A DNA stretch of 40,115 nt from Acidobacteria bacterium UBA6911 (lineage in GTDB: Bacteria; Acidobacteriota; UBA6911): positions 1 through 40,115 of the forward strand of contig DKBB01000264.1 of NCBI GenBank assembly GCA_002451015.1, in the 5' to 3' direction. This document shows positions 1-8,285 of this stretch, one piece after another (the first letter of the stretch is position 1; each line of letters opens with the position of its first letter). Under the pieces are notes generated by a model that was not told the DNA's origin, made no database searches, and was given only the letters and a program-made list of their open reading frames with translations. The translations under genes were made by a program, and so were the position numbers.

Positions 1-513
1 CCACTTGGGATCGGCCGCGATGCCCTCGACGGTCTGGATCGACTTGCCTTGGCATTCCACGGCGAGGGTGGTGCACGACATTACGGCCCGGCCGTCGATG
101 ATGACGGTGCAGGAGCCGCAGACGCCCCGGTCGCACATGTGTTTGGCCCCCGTAAGGCCGAGTTTGAACTGGAGCGTGCGCTGCAGGGTCCAGTGGGGTT
201 CGATCAGGACTTCGCAATCCTTGCCGTTGATGTTGAGTTTGGTGGTGACCGGAACGACGGCATCCGGATGGTCGGTGCCGAAGTGGTGTTTCAGATCGGC
301 GAAACTGCCGTAATTCTTGCTGCAGACGGGACAGCGGAACTGTGTGATTGTTGTGGGAACCGCTGCGATCGCCTGGGCGGCCGCCGCCGATTCCGGAGTC
401 AGAGATATTCCGGCGCCGAGCGTGCTCCCGGTGACGATGACCCCTGCGCTCTTGAGGAAATTCCTGCGGTTCAGGCCTCCTCCCTCGCTCTTGTTGGTTG
501 TTTCGTCAGACAT
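1..513 (-). CDS. Tat-exported (2Fe-2S)-binding protein with zinc-finger-like insert (3' end outside window)
   Basis: This gene starts at the ATG at 513-511 behind a strong AAGGAGGAG site and stays open to the window edge, so 171 codons are visible and the C-terminus is missing. Residues 15-22 (NRRNFLKS) followed by a hydrophobic stretch form a twin-arginine signal. A segment at about residues 80-103 has CPVC spaced to HH and a further H, like a C2H2 zinc finger. From about residue 120 a plant-type ferredoxin domain follows, with the cluster motif CDRGVCGSC and a later Cys in VMSCTT. This is the small iron-sulfur subunit type of the xanthine dehydrogenase/CO dehydrogenase (CoxS) family, which passes electrons from a molybdenum subunit. 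The expected second [2Fe-2S] domain and a partner subunit would lie beyond the left edge. Export by Tat with folded cofactor is inferred. The finger-like insert is unusual for the family. Confidence 0.9.
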   Translation of the reverse strand, partial: MSDETTNKSEGGGLNRRNFLKSAGVIVTGSTLGAGISLTPESAAAAQAIAAVPTTITQFRCPVCSKNYGSFADLKHHFGTDHPDAVVPVTTKLNINGKDCEVLIEPHWTLQRTLQFKLGLTGAKHMCDRGVCGSCTVIIDGRAVMSCTTLAVECQGKSIQTVEGIAADPKW

Positions 514-773
514 AAAAACTCCTCCTTAATAATATTGCTGCATTAGGGGATCCCATTATTCGCCGTCCGATTACGGAAAGGGTATGCACAATCAGGTATT
601 TGAACGGAAAAAATTACAGAATAAGCGGATAGCGTACCTGTACCGGTGAAAGCGAATCGAAGCAGTAATGTATTGTTAAAGCGGAAATAAAGCATAATTT
701 GACAGAACGAGTTTGGCACCAGTGCACATCTGGATGCAAGCCTTTTTTAATCGAATGAGGACGGATGCAATAA

Positions 774-808
774 TGAAAAATTGAAGATTGAAAATTAAAG
801 ATTAAAAA
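774..808 (+). repeat. Degenerate heptamer tandem array (TTGAAGA type)
   Basis: Five consecutive 7-base units in strict phase: TGAAAAA at 774, TTGAAGA at 781, TTGAAAA at 788, then two further variants at 795 and 802. It belongs to the same family as arrays near 951, 4571, 6478, 20495, 20691 and 38262. Confidence 0.7.
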
Positions 809-866
809 CAGGATGATGGGGCCAGGGAAGGAATTATGCCGTATGTCAGGTCAATAATTGCATGAA

Positions 867-887
867 TTAAAAATCAAAAATTTAAAT
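867..887 (+). repeat. Short degenerate heptamer array (TTAAAAA variant)
   Basis: Three 7-base units (TTAAAAA, TCAAAAA and one more). The A/T composition makes this array weaker evidence than the others, but it keeps the same period. Confidence 0.4.
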
Positions 888-950
888 TCAGATGTTGCAA
901 TGCACCTGCTATTCAATTTGCCTAAACGATAGGATAGCCAATCAGATCCC

Positions 951-967
951 TTCTTCAATCTTCAATC
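951..967 (-). repeat. Heptamer array (TTGAAGA type) overlapping a stop codon
   Basis: On the minus strand two TTGAAGA units run in phase. The stop codon of the small leftward gene (TGA at 957-955) lies inside the second unit, so the last residues of that protein are repeat-encoded. Confidence 0.6.
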
Positions 968-1140
968 CCTAAGTATCCCAGCAGGTCCGCAACCAGCAAA
1001 TCCATTTCCTTTGAGGGTTTGACCGTTCCTGAATTCTTCCCGGCAAAGGCCATTTCTTGGTCCAGGGTGTTCAGGATGGATTCGACATATTCGCTTTCGG
1101 AGAACTCCGGTTGGATGCCGTGCTTATTTTTATCAGTCAT
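955..1140 (-). CDS. Small hypothetical protein (61 aa)
   Basis: I do not recognise this protein. The chosen ATG at 1140-1138 has CAGGA a few bases upstream; a TTG at 1155 in frame is the alternative. The product is acidic and soluble, with a predicted helical middle (SEYVESILNTLD) and a C-terminal stretch DLLVADLLGYLG, and no signal or membrane segment. Its last residues (GIED) come from the TTGAAGA repeat. It stands alone between the iron-sulfur gene and cydA, transcribed leftward. The balanced composition favours a real gene, but its short length and lack of a known family leave it uncertain. Confidence 0.4.
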   Translation of the reverse strand: MTDKNKHGIQPEFSESEYVESILNTLDQEMAFAGKNSGTVKPSKEMDLLVADLLGYLGIED

Positions 1141-1333
1141 CAATCCTGCCTGCAAGTCGGTATTGGCTATCCGAGTCGCCTATATGTCTCATCGACCGGT
1201 GCAGTGTCGGACTTCATATGGAATACGAATTTCTTGGTGGGGTTGATGTTTTATGCACGGGAACGGATTTAGCAAAATCTCGAGTTTCGGGCGCGGGGAA
1301 CAGCCCAGAGTGAAAAAACGATAGGTGGCGGTA

Positions 1334-1358
1334 GGAGCGAATACAAGGTTCGTCTTTT
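1334..1358. repeat. Degenerate copy of the GGGGCGAAC palindromic repeat
   Basis: The sequence has the arms GCGAA and TTCGT around TACAAGG and then a short T run. It closely matches the perfect copy at 35957-35980 but with mismatches in the stem. Confidence 0.45.
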
Positions 1359-1366
1359 GAACTGAT

Positions 1367-1394
1367 AGGAGACAGGAACCAGGAGGCCTAATAA
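1367..1394 (+). repeat. Heptamer array (AGGAGCC type)
   Basis: Four units in phase: AGGAGAC, AGGAACC, then AGGAGGC and CTAATAA. The same unit type recurs downstream of pckG at 27721-27748. Confidence 0.6.
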
Positions 1395-1567
1395 ATGCGG
1401 ATTGGCTCCATGCAGGACGCGCAGTAGGAAATTGTGGCTGTGATCATTATCTTTGCTTGCTACTACCGGGTAAAGTGCCTTATAAAATAGTCACAGAACA
1501 TGATGGCTTCGAGGATCCTTGTTCATCCGTCTGCGCCGTTCGACGGCCAGCCAAGCGGGGAAATATT

Positions 1568-2914
1568 ATGGATGTCGTTCTCCTTTCGCGAATACAGTTC
1601 GCCCTTACAATCATGTTTCATTATTTATTCCCTCCCTTGACCATCGGCCTGGGAATATTTCTGGTTTACCTGGAAGGCAGATACCTGAAAACCAGGGATC
1701 CTCAATACGAGGCTGCGACAAAATTCTGGGTCCGGATATTTGCGCTCAATTTCGCCATCGGGGTGGCGTCGGGAATCGTCATGGAATTCCAGTTCGGAAC
1801 GAATTGGGCGGTATACTCCAGATATGTCGGGGATGTTTTCGGGGCTGCCCTGGCGGCCGAAGGAATCTTCGCTTTTTTCCTGGAATCGGGTTTCCTGGCG
1901 TTATTGGTTTTTGGATGGGACAAGGTCTCCCCGAAGGTGCATTTCTTTTCGACCATCATGGTGTCGCTGGGATCCATTTTTTCCGCAATCTGGATCATCG
2001 TTGCGATTTCCTGGCAGCAGACTCCGGCGGGATTTGCCATCCGTGATGTAGAAAGCCCGGCGGGGGTTGTCCAAAGAGCGGAACTGACCGATTTCTGGAA
2101 GGTTGTTTTCAATCCTTCAGCCATGGATCGACTGGCCCATGTCCTTATAGGCGCCCTGATCCTGGGCGCTTTTTTTATCATGAGCGTATCCGCCTATTAT
2201 CTGCTCAAAAACAGGCATACGGGATTTGCCAAAAGATCTTTTGTGCCCGCCCTGGTCGTAAGTGCGATTGCGTCGCTGGTGATTGTATATTCCGGAGACA
2301 GGCAGGGTAAAATCGTTGGCGAATATCAACCCGCCAAGCTGGCTGCCATGGAGGGTGTCTACGAAACAGCGGAAACCGGAACCCCCATGCTTCTTTTCGG
2401 CATACCCGACAGTGAAACGAAAACCATGCAATATAAAGTCGAGGTTCCCGGTCTTCTAAGTTTACTGGTACATGGCGATTCCAGCAAACCCGTCGCGGGT
2501 CTGGACCGGTTCGAGCCGGATGTGCCTCCGGTCGCAATCCCTTTCGTTACCTTTCATATAATGGTCGGGCTCGGAATGTACTTTATTGTCCTCACCCTGT
2601 ATGGCCTCTGGTGTTATAAAAAAGGCAGCCTGTTTCAGAAAAAATGGCTTCTCTGGGTGTTCGTTTTTTCAGTTGTCGGACCATTTATAGCTAACCAGTT
2701 TGGATGGATTGCGGCTGAAGTCGGCCGGCAGCCCTGGATTGTTTACAATCTGCTGAAGACCGGCGATGCGGTGTCGAAGGGACTTGCCGCTTCCAGTGTG
2801 GTTGGGTCCATCGTGATGTTTGGAGTTATTTACATAATGCTGTTCGCCGTCTGGATCTATCTTCTTAACGAGAAAATCAAGAAAGGTCCCGAGAGTGTGT
2901 CGACTTCGGAGTAA
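1568..2914 (+). CDS. cydA: Cytochrome bd ubiquinol oxidase subunit I
   Basis: CydA carries the haem and quinol site of the bd oxidase, which reduces O2 with quinol electrons and makes a proton gradient. The start chosen is the ATG at 1568, giving 448 aa that begin [14 protein letters not shown] as in the family; the open frame extends to 1457 without family similarity. Visible hallmarks are the haem b595 ligand His18 in [11 protein letters not shown], the acidic residues in [14 protein letters not shown], the WQQTPAGF motif, the Q-loop segment [13 protein letters not shown] and the C-terminal [12 protein letters not shown]. The Q loop is short, as in the common non-E. coli type. About nine hydrophobic segments place it in the inner membrane. 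cydB follows after 117 bases in the same direction, so the two are probably one transcript. Confidence 0.97.
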   Translation: MDVVLLSRIQFALTIMFHYLFPPLTIGLGIFLVYLEGRYLKTRDPQYEAATKFWVRIFALNFAIGVASGIVMEFQFGTNWAVYSRYVGDVFGAALAAEGIFAFFLESGFLALLVFGWDKVSPKVHFFSTIMVSLGSIFSAIWIIVAISWQQTPAGFAIRDVESPAGVVQRAELTDFWKVVFNPSAMDRLAHVLIGALILGAFFIMSVSAYYLLKNRHTGFAKRSFVPALVVSAIASLVIVYSGDRQGKIVGEYQPAKLAAMEGVYETAETGTPMLLFGIPDSETKTMQYKVEVPGLLSLLVHGDSSKPVAGLDRFEPDVPPVAIPFVTFHIMVGLGMYFIVLTLYGLWCYKKGSLFQKKWLLWVFVFSVVGPFIANQFGWIAAEVGRQPWIVYNLLKTGDAVSKGLAASSVVGSIVMFGVIYIMLFAVWIYLLNEKIKKGPESVSTSE

Positions 2915-3031
2915 GTCCGGCTTCTTTTTTATACCGGTTTATCGTTTTAAGCAGGACAATGTGGATTGGAGTCCTTGGCAGGAATTTACCGGCGCCTGCA
3001 GTGGACTCTTTTTAAAGCGAGGAGTCAGGCT

Positions 3032-4048
3032 GTGGATCTAACCCTGCTTTGGTTTATTCTGCTAGGCGTTCTTCTTGCGGGCTACGCCATCCTGGACGGA
3101 TTCGATCTCGGGGTCGGTATCCTGCATCTGACCGCCCGGAACGACCACGAGCGCCGCTTGATGATCAATTCCATCGGCCCCCTTTGGGACGGCAACGAGG
3201 TATGGCTCGTCACCTTCGGCGGCGCGATGTTTGCGGCGTTTCCGAATGCATACGCCACGGTGTTTTCAGGCTTCTATATAGCCTTCATGGCTCTGCTTTT
3301 CGCGCTCATTTTCCGCGCCGTTTCCATTGAATTCCGGAGCAAGAGAGAGTCTCAAGCCTGGAGAAAGTTCTGGGACGTTTCCTTTTTCGGAGCCAGCCTG
3401 CTGGCTACGTTTCTGTTCGGCGTCGCCGCCGGTAACGCCCTGATAGGCATTCCCGTCAATGCCGAAGGCGTTTTTACCGGGACCTTTTTAGATCTCCTGC
3501 GGCCTTATCCGATTCTCATCGGACTTCTGACGGTTGCTTTTGCCGTAATGCACGGCGCCATCTACCTGTTTCTAAAAACGGAAGGGGAGATACAGCAGGT
3601 AATCCATCGATGGATGTGGCGGGGGTTCGGGTTCACATTGGTCTGCTATATGCTGGCGACAATCTTTATATTGGCGGGCCGTCCGGAAATAGCCGGTAAC
3701 TTTCGCGAGCATCCATGGTCCTGGGTCATTATAATCCTGCTGGTATTCGCCTTCGCAAACATTCCCCGGGCGATTTATATGGAACGCCCTTTTTACGCCT
3801 TCCTTTCCTCCTCTTTTACAATACTGATGCTGGTTTGCCTGTTCAGTTTCACCCTGTACCCCAACCTTGTCGTCTCGAGCACCTCCGCCGCTTACAGTCT
3901 TACAATTGCCAATGCGTCATCCTCGCCGAAGACTCTGGGTATCATGGCCATCATAGCCCTGATCGGTATGCCGTTCGTACTCGCCTACACCATAGCAATC
4001 TACTGGGCCTTCCGGGGCAAAACCAAAATCACGGGGCACAGCTATTAA
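3032..4048 (+). CDS. cydB: Cytochrome bd ubiquinol oxidase subunit II
   Basis: CydB is the structural partner of CydA in the bd oxidase and is a polytopic inner-membrane protein. The GTG at 3032 is the best start: GAGGAG lies upstream at good spacing, and the protein then begins VDLTLLWFILLGVLLAGY as expected. A longer frame from 2966 adds 22 residues with no family likeness. The 338-aa product has the family motifs GYAILDGFDLGVG near the N-terminus and PLWDGNEVWLVTFGG after it. No cydX-like small gene is seen directly downstream, and no cydCD exporter genes occur in the window. CydB ends 89 bases before the tRNA gene. Confidence 0.96.
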   Translation: MDLTLLWFILLGVLLAGYAILDGFDLGVGILHLTARNDHERRLMINSIGPLWDGNEVWLVTFGGAMFAAFPNAYATVFSGFYIAFMALLFALIFRAVSIEFRSKRESQAWRKFWDVSFFGASLLATFLFGVAAGNALIGIPVNAEGVFTGTFLDLLRPYPILIGLLTVAFAVMHGAIYLFLKTEGEIQQVIHRWMWRGFGFTLVCYMLATIFILAGRPEIAGNFREHPWSWVIIILLVFAFANIPRAIYMERPFYAFLSSSFTILMLVCLFSFTLYPNLVVSSTSAAYSLTIANASSSPKTLGIMAIIALIGMPFVLAYTIAIYWAFRGKTKITGHSY

Positions 4049-4137
4049 GCGGATTGAAGATTTGCGTTGTAAAAAGTGGACAGCCGGTAGTCAATGGAAT
4101 ACAATGACTTTCCCACCCCGAATGCGGGCTTGACAGG

Positions 4138-4213
4138 GGCGCCGTACCCAAGTGGCTAAGGGAGAGGTCTGCAAAACCTCGATTCATCGGTTCGAGTCCG
4201 ATCGGCGCCTCCA
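4138..4213 (+). tRNA. tRNA-Cys (GCA)
   Basis: The gene folds into a full cloverleaf. The 7-bp acceptor stem (GGCGCCG with CGGCGCC) is perfect, the anticodon stem GAGGT/ACCTC is 5 bp, the loop CTGCAAA gives anticodon GCA at 4171-4173, and the T arm is ATCGG/CCGAT around TTCGAGT. The discriminator base is T and CCA is encoded, both normal for tRNA-Cys. A T-rich stretch follows directly. Confidence 0.95.
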
Positions 4214-4259
4214 CTTTTCTTCGTGTCCAATCATTCCCCTTCTCAGAGTGAATAATAAA

Positions 4260-4570
4260 ATCAATGGGCGTGACGGAAGCTTCGGCCCCCGGAGGCAGCC
4301 CGATTCCGGCCGGCATTATGCCCCATCGCCCGCTGCCGAAGCGTTCCCCGCTTCAACCTCGCACCGGATCTCATTCCCGACCCGAGCCTCGGTTTTGTCG
4401 AACCGGACGGAAAGCAGCAACGCTCTCATTTGACGGTCCGGGTTGACTCGAGGGCCGGCATCCCGTCCCACGGGATAGAGTAGTCCGCCACCGCCTGCAG
4501 GCTGGCACCGGGCAGTGCTTCGCCATTCTTAATGACGATTGTATTCTTTCGGGACCATTGCGCAATTTGT
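4260..4570 (-). pseudogene. Frameshifted remnant of an alpha-2-macroglobulin-like C-terminal domain
   Basis: No single frame is open here, but three consecutive minus-strand frames together look like the end of a bacterial A2M/MG protein. The first part reads SLQAVADYSIPWDG and stops at TGA 4428-4426. The second, opened by an ATG overlapping that stop, reads ALLLSVRFDKTEARVGNEI and stops at TAA 4318-4316. The third reads MPAGIGLPPGAEASV. The order aromatic-PW, LxLxVxYDxT, VGxxI, then GLPPGxxV is that of macroglobulin C-terminal domains. I infer a decayed gene fragment with two frameshifts; no upstream body of the protein is present. It sits between tRNA-Cys and a heptamer array. Confidence 0.42.
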
Positions 4571-4605
4571 TGATGAATCTTCAACCTGTAATTTTCAACC
4601 TTGAA
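4571..4605 (-). repeat. Heptamer array (TTGAAGA type) overlapping the symporter stop
   Basis: Five in-phase 7-base units on the minus strand, including TTCAAGG, TTGAAAA and TTGAAGA. The TGA stop of the SSS symporter gene (4597-4595) lies within the TTGAAAA unit. Confidence 0.7.
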
Positions 4606-6283
4606 TTGGTTTTTGTCGTCGGCTGATTGCCGTGCCCGCGGCCACCACGACGACGGTCCCCACAACGTTATAGTAAAGGTAGGAAATGGAAGTGTACTGC
4701 GCGACAGCCAGGACCGCTGCCTGCCCGGCGATCAGCCCCCAGAATGCCCCCCGACCGCCGCATTTTTTTACCAGAAACGCCAGAAGGAATACGCCCAGAA
4801 TCGGGCCGTAGAAGTAGGATCCCACTTTATTGACGGCTTCAATCAACGATCCGAGTTGCCCGGCAAAGCATGCGGCGGCCGTGGCGAATACGCCCCAGAA
4901 AAGCGTGGCGCCCCGGGAGGCCCGCAAGTAATGGGCTTCGCTGGCAGATTTCCTGAAATAGCGCTTGTAGAAGTCAATGACGGTCGCGCTGGCAAGGGCA
5001 TTGATTTCAGACGAAAAGGTGCTCATGGCGGCTGCGAAGATTACAGCCAGGATAATTCCTAAGATGCCGGTTGGTGCATGGCGGATGATGAAGGAAGGGA
5101 AGATGTAATTCACCTCGCTGGAGGGATTCTTCCCTGTCACGGATTCCAGCAGCGAACGGTTTTCCGCCCTTAACTCCCTGAATTTCGACTCGGCGCGGAG
5201 ATATTGCGCTTCAGCAGCATTGAGAAGTGCGGGATTGCCGTTATCCCGGGCCTGCTTTACAGCCAGTGCAGCGCCTTTCCTCGCGAGAAAAGCGGCATCG
5301 TACCGTTTCTCCAATTCGGCATACCGCTCCCCGGCCTCTTCCTTCAGTGTCTGGTGATAATCGGCATTGAAATTGAGGGGCGGTTTGACGAAGTGATAGG
5401 AGACAAACATGAAAACGCCCAGAGCCAGGATCAGAAACTGCATGGGGACCTTCAGGAAGGCGTTGAATACAAGGCTCAGGCGGCTCTCGGTCAATGATTT
5501 CCCGGTGAGATAGCGCTGGACCTGGCTCTGGTCGCAGCCGAAATAAGACAGGGCCAGGAAGAATCCTCCAAGCATTCCCGAGAGCAGCGTATACGAGTTG
5601 GTCGGATCCACGGAGAGATCGATATTGTTCCATTTCCCTTCGAGACCGGCCAGGTGGATGGCATCCATAATCGAATATTGCTGCGGGAACTGGGATATGA
5701 AGAGGGCGAAAGCCACAAAAATTCCGGCGAACATCAGGAGCATCTGTTTGGCATCGATCATTATGACGGCTTTGTTGCCGCCGACGGTCGTATAAAGAAT
5801 GGTGGATGCGCCCATCACGATGACGGTGAAGACCTCGCTCCAGCCGAAGATAACGGCCAGGATGATGGACGGCGCGTACAGGACCAGGCTGACGGCCAGC
5901 CCGCGGGACAGCAGAAACAGGAAACTGGTCAGGCTTCGCGTTCTAGCGTCAAAACGCTTCTCGAGATATTCATAGGCGGTAAATATATTGGCGCGGTAAA
6001 AGAACGGAACGAAGGTCATGCACAGAACGATCATTACAATCGGCTGGGGAAGGTAGACCTGGATGAAGGACATTCCCGCGTCGTATGCCTGTCCGGTGGT
6101 TCCGATATAGGTGATGGCGCTGGCCTGTGTCGCCATAACGGAAAGGCCGACGGCCCACCATCTCAAGGATCTTTTGCCTCGGAAATAATCGTCGATGTTT
6201 TGATTCTTCCTGCCGTAGCGGAATCCTTCTACAATGACGTAGGCAAAATAGATTATGACAATAATCCAGTCGGCAAGATGCAT
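4595..6283 (-). CDS. Sodium:solute symporter (SSS family)
   Basis: This 562-aa inner-membrane protein belongs to the SSS/SLC5 family, which couples solute uptake to Na+ entry. Family signatures are ATQASAITYIGTTGQAYD in the early helices, GCDQSQVQRYLTGKS near residue 250, and FSSEINALASATVIDFY near residue 425, where the second sodium site lies. The substrate cannot be told from sequence. Odd feature: residues about 302-390 form a long charged helical insert (many E, K, R and A residues) between membrane segments, probably a coiled coil. The start ATG at 6283 lies 6 bases after the stop of a 53-aa membrane protein gene, so the two are likely co-translated. The last codons fall in a heptamer repeat. 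Confidence 0.92.
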   Translation of the reverse strand: MHLADWIIVIIYFAYVIVEGFRYGRKNQNIDDYFRGKRSLRWWAVGLSVMATQASAITYIGTTGQAYDAGMSFIQVYLPQPIVMIVLCMTFVPFFYRANIFTAYEYLEKRFDARTRSLTSFLFLLSRGLAVSLVLYAPSIILAVIFGWSEVFTVIVMGASTILYTTVGGNKAVIMIDAKQMLLMFAGIFVAFALFISQFPQQYSIMDAIHLAGLEGKWNNIDLSVDPTNSYTLLSGMLGGFFLALSYFGCDQSQVQRYLTGKSLTESRLSLVFNAFLKVPMQFLILALGVFMFVSYHFVKPPLNFNADYHQTLKEEAGERYAELEKRYDAAFLARKGAALAVKQARDNGNPALLNAAEAQYLRAESKFRELRAENRSLLESVTGKNPSSEVNYIFPSFIIRHAPTGILGIILAVIFAAAMSTFSSEINALASATVIDFYKRYFRKSASEAHYLRASRGATLFWGVFATAAACFAGQLGSLIEAVNKVGSYFYGPILGVFLLAFLVKKCGGRGAFWGLIAGQAAVLAVAQYTSISYLYYNVVGTVVVVAAGTAISRRQKPIQG

Positions 6284-6289
6284 ATGCGG

Positions 6290-6451
6290 CTAGCGGTTCA
6301 GAACAACGGTAATAAGATACAGAACAACGATCAACGCGCAGGTGTATAGCGCGATGGCCATGTAGATACGGTTCCAGCTGCGCAAGAACGGGGGCGGTTC
6401 CTCCCCTTCCGCAGGCGAATTGTTTCGCAGATCTTTCCCTTCGATATTCAT
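6290..6451 (-). CDS. Small single-span membrane protein upstream of symporter (53 aa)
   Basis: A short gene on the minus strand runs from ATG 6451-6449 to TAG 6292-6290. The N-terminal half is polar and proline/glutamate-rich (PAEGEEPPPFLRSWNR), and the C-terminal half is one hydrophobic helix (about YMAIALYTCALIVVLYLITVV). It ends 6 bases before the symporter ATG, as expected for an operon. Tiny membrane proteins paired with SSS transporters are known in other systems (for example YhdT with PanF), so a role as an accessory subunit is plausible but inferred. The ribosome site is weak (GAAG). I do not recognise a named family. Confidence 0.7.
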   Translation of the reverse strand: MNIEGKDLRNNSPAEGEEPPPFLRSWNRIYMAIALYTCALIVVLYLITVVLNR

Positions 6452-6477
6452 ATCAACTTCGTTTATAACAGAGGAAT

Positions 6478-6512
6478 TTCAAGATTTACAATTAAAGATG
6501 GAGGATTTGGCT
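6478..6512 (+). repeat. Heptamer array (TTGAAGA type) between divergent genes
   Basis: Five in-phase units including TTCAAGA, TTTACAA and TTAAAGA. Unlike most copies, it lies between two gene starts (the symporter operon and tlyA) rather than at a gene end. Confidence 0.5.
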
Positions 6513-6554
6513 GATTGAAAAGGTTCGCGACTATTTCAAACCTGGGATTCAGTA

Positions 6555-6560
6555 TATAAT
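6555..6560 (+). promoter_or_regulatory. Possible -10 box of tlyA-nadK
   Basis: A perfect TATAAT lies 44 bases upstream of the tlyA ATG. No good -35 box is seen at the usual distance, so this is a tentative promoter. Confidence 0.35.
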
Positions 6561-6603
6561 CAACGGTTTTAAATATTTCCTCCTGTGATATAGGAACGCT
6601 GAC

Positions 6604-7383
6604 ATGAAAAAGCGTATCGATATTCTGCTTGTGGAACGCGGACATGCGGAAACACGGCAGAAAGCCCGGGCATTATTGCTTGCCGGCAAGGTGCTGGTCG
6701 GAGAGCAAAAAATAACCAAGGCCGGGCAGATGGTGGATGCCGGATCGGAAGTTCGAATTCTCCGGCAACTTCCTTTCGTCAGCCGCGCCGGCGTAAAACT
6801 GCAGGATGCTCTTGAACATTTCAACATTTCCGTACAGGGCCGGATCTGCGCCGATCTGGGCGCGTCTACGGGAGGATTTACTGATTGCCTGCTGCAGAAC
6901 GGAGCCGCCGGAGTGACTGCATTCGACGTAGGCAGAGGTCAGCTCGCATGGAAGCTTCAGTCCGATCCCCGGGTGATTGTCCGGGACGCTTTTAATGTGA
7001 GAAATTTAACCGCGGAGGATCTTCCCGAAGGGATTTCCGTGGTAGTCGGCGACCTTTCGTTTATCTCTTTGACGAAAATACTGGGGCCTCTGAAGGAGGC
7101 TCTGGCCAGGACTGTCTCAACACCGGCGGGATCGGAACCTATAGATATTGTAGTTCTTGTGAAGCCCCAATTTGAGGTTGGGAAGGGCGAAGTCGGCAAA
7201 GGAGGCATAGTTCGCGAAGCCGAAAAGCAGGCTGGTGCGGTGGATTCCGTTGCGGATTACGCCCGCCGGGCCGGATACCGGATTGTCGGCAGGGTTGCCT
7301 CGTCGGTAACCGGCGCCGGAGGGAATCAGGAGTTTTTATTGTACCTTCAACTGCCAACGGGAGTATTATCCCCCCATGAATAA
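6604..7383 (+). CDS. tlyA: TlyA-family RNA methyltransferase (S4 domain plus FtsJ fold)
   Basis: The 259-aa product has an N-terminal S4 RNA-binding domain (residues about 1-60, starting KKRIDILLVERGHAETRQKA) and a FtsJ/RrmJ-type methyltransferase domain. The SAM-binding motif is ADLGASTGGFTDCLL, followed by VVGDLSFISL and VVLVKPQFEVGKG. Family members methylate ribose 2'-OH in rRNA (16S C1409 and 23S C1920 in mycobacteria) and were earlier called haemolysin A. The start ATG has TAGGA upstream. The stop overlaps the nadK start by 8 bases, so the two are translationally coupled. tlyA-nadK neighbourhoods are common in bacteria. Confidence 0.94.
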   Translation: MKKRIDILLVERGHAETRQKARALLLAGKVLVGEQKITKAGQMVDAGSEVRILRQLPFVSRAGVKLQDALEHFNISVQGRICADLGASTGGFTDCLLQNGAAGVTAFDVGRGQLAWKLQSDPRVIVRDAFNVRNLTAEDLPEGISVVVGDLSFISLTKILGPLKEALARTVSTPAGSEPIDIVVLVKPQFEVGKGEVGKGGIVREAEKQAGAVDSVADYARRAGYRIVGRVASSVTGAGGNQEFLLYLQLPTGVLSPHE

Positions 7384-8236
7384 TTCCATAAAAAAGATAG
7401 GCTTGATCTTCAAGTGGCATGATGAGCGGGTGCCGGCGATAGTGGACGATATCATTCCATGGCTGCAAGTCCGGGATGTGGAAGTTTTTATCGATGAGAC
7501 GACGGCGAAACAGTTTCCGGTGCGCGCTACGGTCGTATCCACCGAAAAACTCGCGGGGACCGTGGACGCCATCGGCGTGTTCGGGGGCGACGGAACCCTG
7601 CTTTACGCCACCCGTCTTGTGGGAGCCACCGGGGTTCCTATCATTGGTATTAACCTCGGATCCCTGGGTTTCCTCACCAAGTTTAAAATTGAAGAAATGC
7701 ATTCCGCCTTCAACGGTCTGATTACGGGGCAATATGAATTGCAGGAGCGGATGCTTCTCGATGTCGAAGTCATTAAAGCGGACAAGACCGTTGCCCGATA
7801 CCGGGCTTTAAATGACGCCGTCATTAATAAGGGCGCTTTGGCCCGCATTATCGATCTGGAGATCAGCATCAATGCGCAGCCCATGCTGCTGACACGTGCC
7901 GACGGTCTTATTATCTCCACTCCGACCGGTTCCACCGCCTATTCTCTGGCTGCCGGCGGACCCATCCTTTATCCGACTCTCGATGCTATTCTTATCGCTC
8001 CCATTTGCCCGCATGCCCTTTCCAACAGGCCGGTGGTAATACCGAACCACGATATAGTGCATATATCCTTGCGCCGCGGCAACGATGTCATGCTGACCGT
8101 TGACGGGCAGGTCGGAATGCCGCTGCTGGAGCAGGACTGCCTCAAGATCAGCCGGGCCGAGTCTCTTATGCGGCTTGTGCTGCCGTCCGGCAGCTCCTTT
8201 TTCGATCTGTTGCGGGAAAAGCTGCGGTGGGGATAG
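7376..8236 (+). CDS. nadK: NAD kinase
   Basis: NadK phosphorylates NAD to NADP in the cytoplasm. The 286-aa protein has the family hallmark GGDGT (in GVFGGDGTLLYATR, near residue 68), the NAD-binding segment INLGSLGFLTKF, and the glycine-rich TPTGSTAYSLAAGGP motif in the C-terminal domain. Length and motif order are normal for the family. The start overlaps the end of tlyA by 8 bases. Nothing is truncated. Confidence 0.96.
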   Translation: MNNSIKKIGLIFKWHDERVPAIVDDIIPWLQVRDVEVFIDETTAKQFPVRATVVSTEKLAGTVDAIGVFGGDGTLLYATRLVGATGVPIIGINLGSLGFLTKFKIEEMHSAFNGLITGQYELQERMLLDVEVIKADKTVARYRALNDAVINKGALARIIDLEISINAQPMLLTRADGLIISTPTGSTAYSLAAGGPILYPTLDAILIAPICPHALSNRPVVIPNHDIVHISLRRGNDVMLTVDGQVGMPLLEQDCLKISRAESLMRLVLPSGSSFFDLLREKLRWG

Positions 8237-8264
8237 AAATAGAACTTCGTGTAAACGTAGTAAA

Positions 8265-8281
8265 GTGTGAACGTGCGAACG
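8265..8281 (+). repeat. Octamer array (TGTGAACG type), left copy
   Basis: Two 8-base units in phase (TGTGAACG, TGCGAACG) after a leading G. It is in inverted orientation to the longer array at 8551-8575. Confidence 0.5.
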
Positions 8282-8285
8282 AGGG

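Larger units (their letters stand above)
514..954. other. AT-rich intergenic region with two heptamer arrays
   Basis: I see no gene here. The stretch separates two leftward genes and is AT-rich. It holds two degenerate period-7 arrays, at 774-808 (units TTGAAGA, TTGAAAA and similar) and 867-887 (TTAAAAA, TCAAAAA and similar). The promoter of the leftward iron-sulfur gene should lie in its left part, but I cannot assign -35 and -10 boxes convincingly. Confidence 0.5.
1141..1567. other. Intergenic region upstream of cydA
   Basis: I see no convincing gene. It contains a degenerate copy of the GGGGCGAAC palindrome at 1334-1358 and an AGGAGCC-type heptamer array at 1367-1394. An A/T-rich hexamer at 1480-1487 (TTATAAAA) is a possible -10 region for cydA. 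An in-frame extension of cydA reaches back to 1457, but its predicted residues are unlike the CydA family. Confidence 0.45.

Noticed and set aside
49..546. Open plus-strand frame over the left edge
   Set aside because: It is the antisense shadow of the 2Fe-2S gene, whose minus-strand translation has clear Tat and ferredoxin motifs.
1457..1567. In-frame upstream extension of cydA
   Set aside because: The residues are not CydA-like; the family N-terminus begins at the ATG at 1568.
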